Below, one piece after another: positions 63,350 through 64,000 of a DNA stretch of 64,000 nucleotides. Made by a program: the position numbers and the translations under genes. Location of the stretch: contig JAPYMA010000272.1 of assembly GCA_035041965.1 (NCBI GenBank), positions 62,001 to 126,000 on the forward strand, given 5' to 3'. Source of the stretch: Anisakis pegreffii (lineage: Eukaryota > Nematoda > Chromadorea > Rhabditida > Anisakidae). The notes under the pieces were generated by a model. It did not search any database and was not told the DNA's origin. It was given only the letters and a program-made list of their open reading frames with translations. How positions within the stretch are numbered: position 1 is the first letter of the stretch; every line of letters starts with the position of its first letter.

Positions 63350-64000
63350 CCATATGTTTAGGAATATCTTCTAAGCCGGCTGCCACTAGCCAGCAGTGTT
63401 GCATTCACTAGAGCTGCATTATTCTTTAAAAATATAACTGATCTGAACCGATCTTTAATGTCTTGCTCCTTATCAATGTCATAAAATGGCTTAAAATGAT
63501 ACCGACAATCGATGCTAAAATTTTCTTATCTGTTGGGTGTTTTCTTATCACTTGTTTGCTTTTTCCATCGCTTAACAGAACGTCGACATTAGTCTCTGTA
63601 TGCCCACAGGATTGAGAATTTCTGGTTTCGTGTCATGATACTGATTATGTTTCCAAACAAATTTTCATCGCTTTAGGAGCGTTTAGGAAATCAGTTGCAC
63701 CTTCATGGTTAGTTGAATCCTGTGAATTGTGTTCATTGATCACGAAGTCACGATCAAGTTCATAGATTTCATTACGGTTCATAGCGTTCGTTTGTAATCT
63801 AGAGAGTGTTTCATAGGTTTAGAAATGTTTTCTAAGCCACGAGCAATTTAACATCAACTGAACCCGCCAAAGCTAAACCAACGCTTCACGAGCCCACTTC
63901 CAAAACATTCCATTTCTGAAGGATATACCTGAATCTAAAATGACACAATTTCATCATCTGTCCATTTCAGTTTTGTTGCAGTTTTCTCACTCACCTTCGT
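63350..64000 (-). pseudogene. Decayed copy of the unrecognised block upstream of S28 gene II
   Basis: Matches the 46806-47420 block. Recognisable parts are TETNVDVLLS, a frame shift near DKK, then FKPFYDIDKEQD and NNAALVNATLL. The CATCAG acceptor has become TATCAT, and the frame shift splits the main stretch. A separate part (MNRNEIYELDRDF) is intact where the left copy has a stop. The block runs to the window edge. Confidence 0.45.

Larger units (their letters stand above)
49690..64000. repeat. Segmental duplication, right copy
   Basis: Partner of about 32820-47420. It still matches at the window end (a CTCACTCACCTT stretch at 63985-63998 pairs with 47394-47405), so the duplicated unit may extend further. 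Confidence 0.85.

Noticed and set aside
1..64000. CRISPR arrays, bacterial operons or rRNA genes
   Set aside because: No regular spacer-repeat array, no bacterial gene organisation and no rRNA-like conserved stretch; all supported genes have spliceosomal introns.

Overview
The window is nuclear DNA of a nematode, judged from family content and gene structure. It is AT-rich, with short exons (about 50-400 bp), introns of 30 bp to 1.2 kb, and acceptors mostly of the TTTCAG type with looser ones (GAAG, TTAAG, TAAG). The families are nematode-typical: two-domain S28 serine peptidases, a VWA plus C-type lectin secreted protein, a divergent nuclear-receptor ligand-binding domain, a PEB-1/FLH-like FLYWCH protein and a nematode-type nucleotide-diphospho-sugar transferase. 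All exon models were built by eye from reading frame, splice motif and intron phase. They have not been aligned to any database.

Layout. (1) About 0.2-3.4 kb, minus: a multi-exon gene with a MIA/TANGO1-like SH3 domain, a His-rich exon and a long Pro/Gln-rich exon; both gene ends are missing. (2) 6.2-9.9 kb, plus: a type II membrane sugar transferase. (3) 12.1-14.0 kb, minus: a nuclear-receptor ligand-binding domain with no visible zinc-finger DNA-binding domain. (4) 14.3-17.1 kb, minus: a FLYWCH zinc-finger protein with a Q/P-rich tail, directly upstream of (3) and possibly spliced to it. (5) 17-25 kb: repeats and microsatellites, no gene that I can support. (6) 25.1-30.2 kb, plus: signal peptide, two VWA domains and a C-type lectin domain. 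(7) 30.2-34.5 kb: transposon remnants (BED finger, hAT-like subterminal motif cluster) and duplicated non-coding DNA. (8) 34.6-46.6 kb and 52.1-63.1 kb, minus: two tandem 25-exon genes, each encoding two S28 peptidase domains with complete Ser-Asp-His triads (predicted 1035 and 1033 aa). (9) 46.8-47.4 kb and 63.35-64.0 kb: a duplicated, decaying coding-like block upstream of each peptidase gene.

The right half is dominated by a segmental duplication of about 17 kb (roughly 32.8-47.4 kb against 49.7-64.0 kb). It copied the whole peptidase gene with its flanks, on top of an older internal duplication that made the two-domain protein. The two copies are a patchwork: some tracts are nearly identical through introns while others are strongly diverged, which suggests gene conversion. 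Several introns appear to use GC instead of GT donors, one of them at the same place in both peptidase genes. The genes look like independent nuclear genes; the only functional grouping is the peptidase pair.
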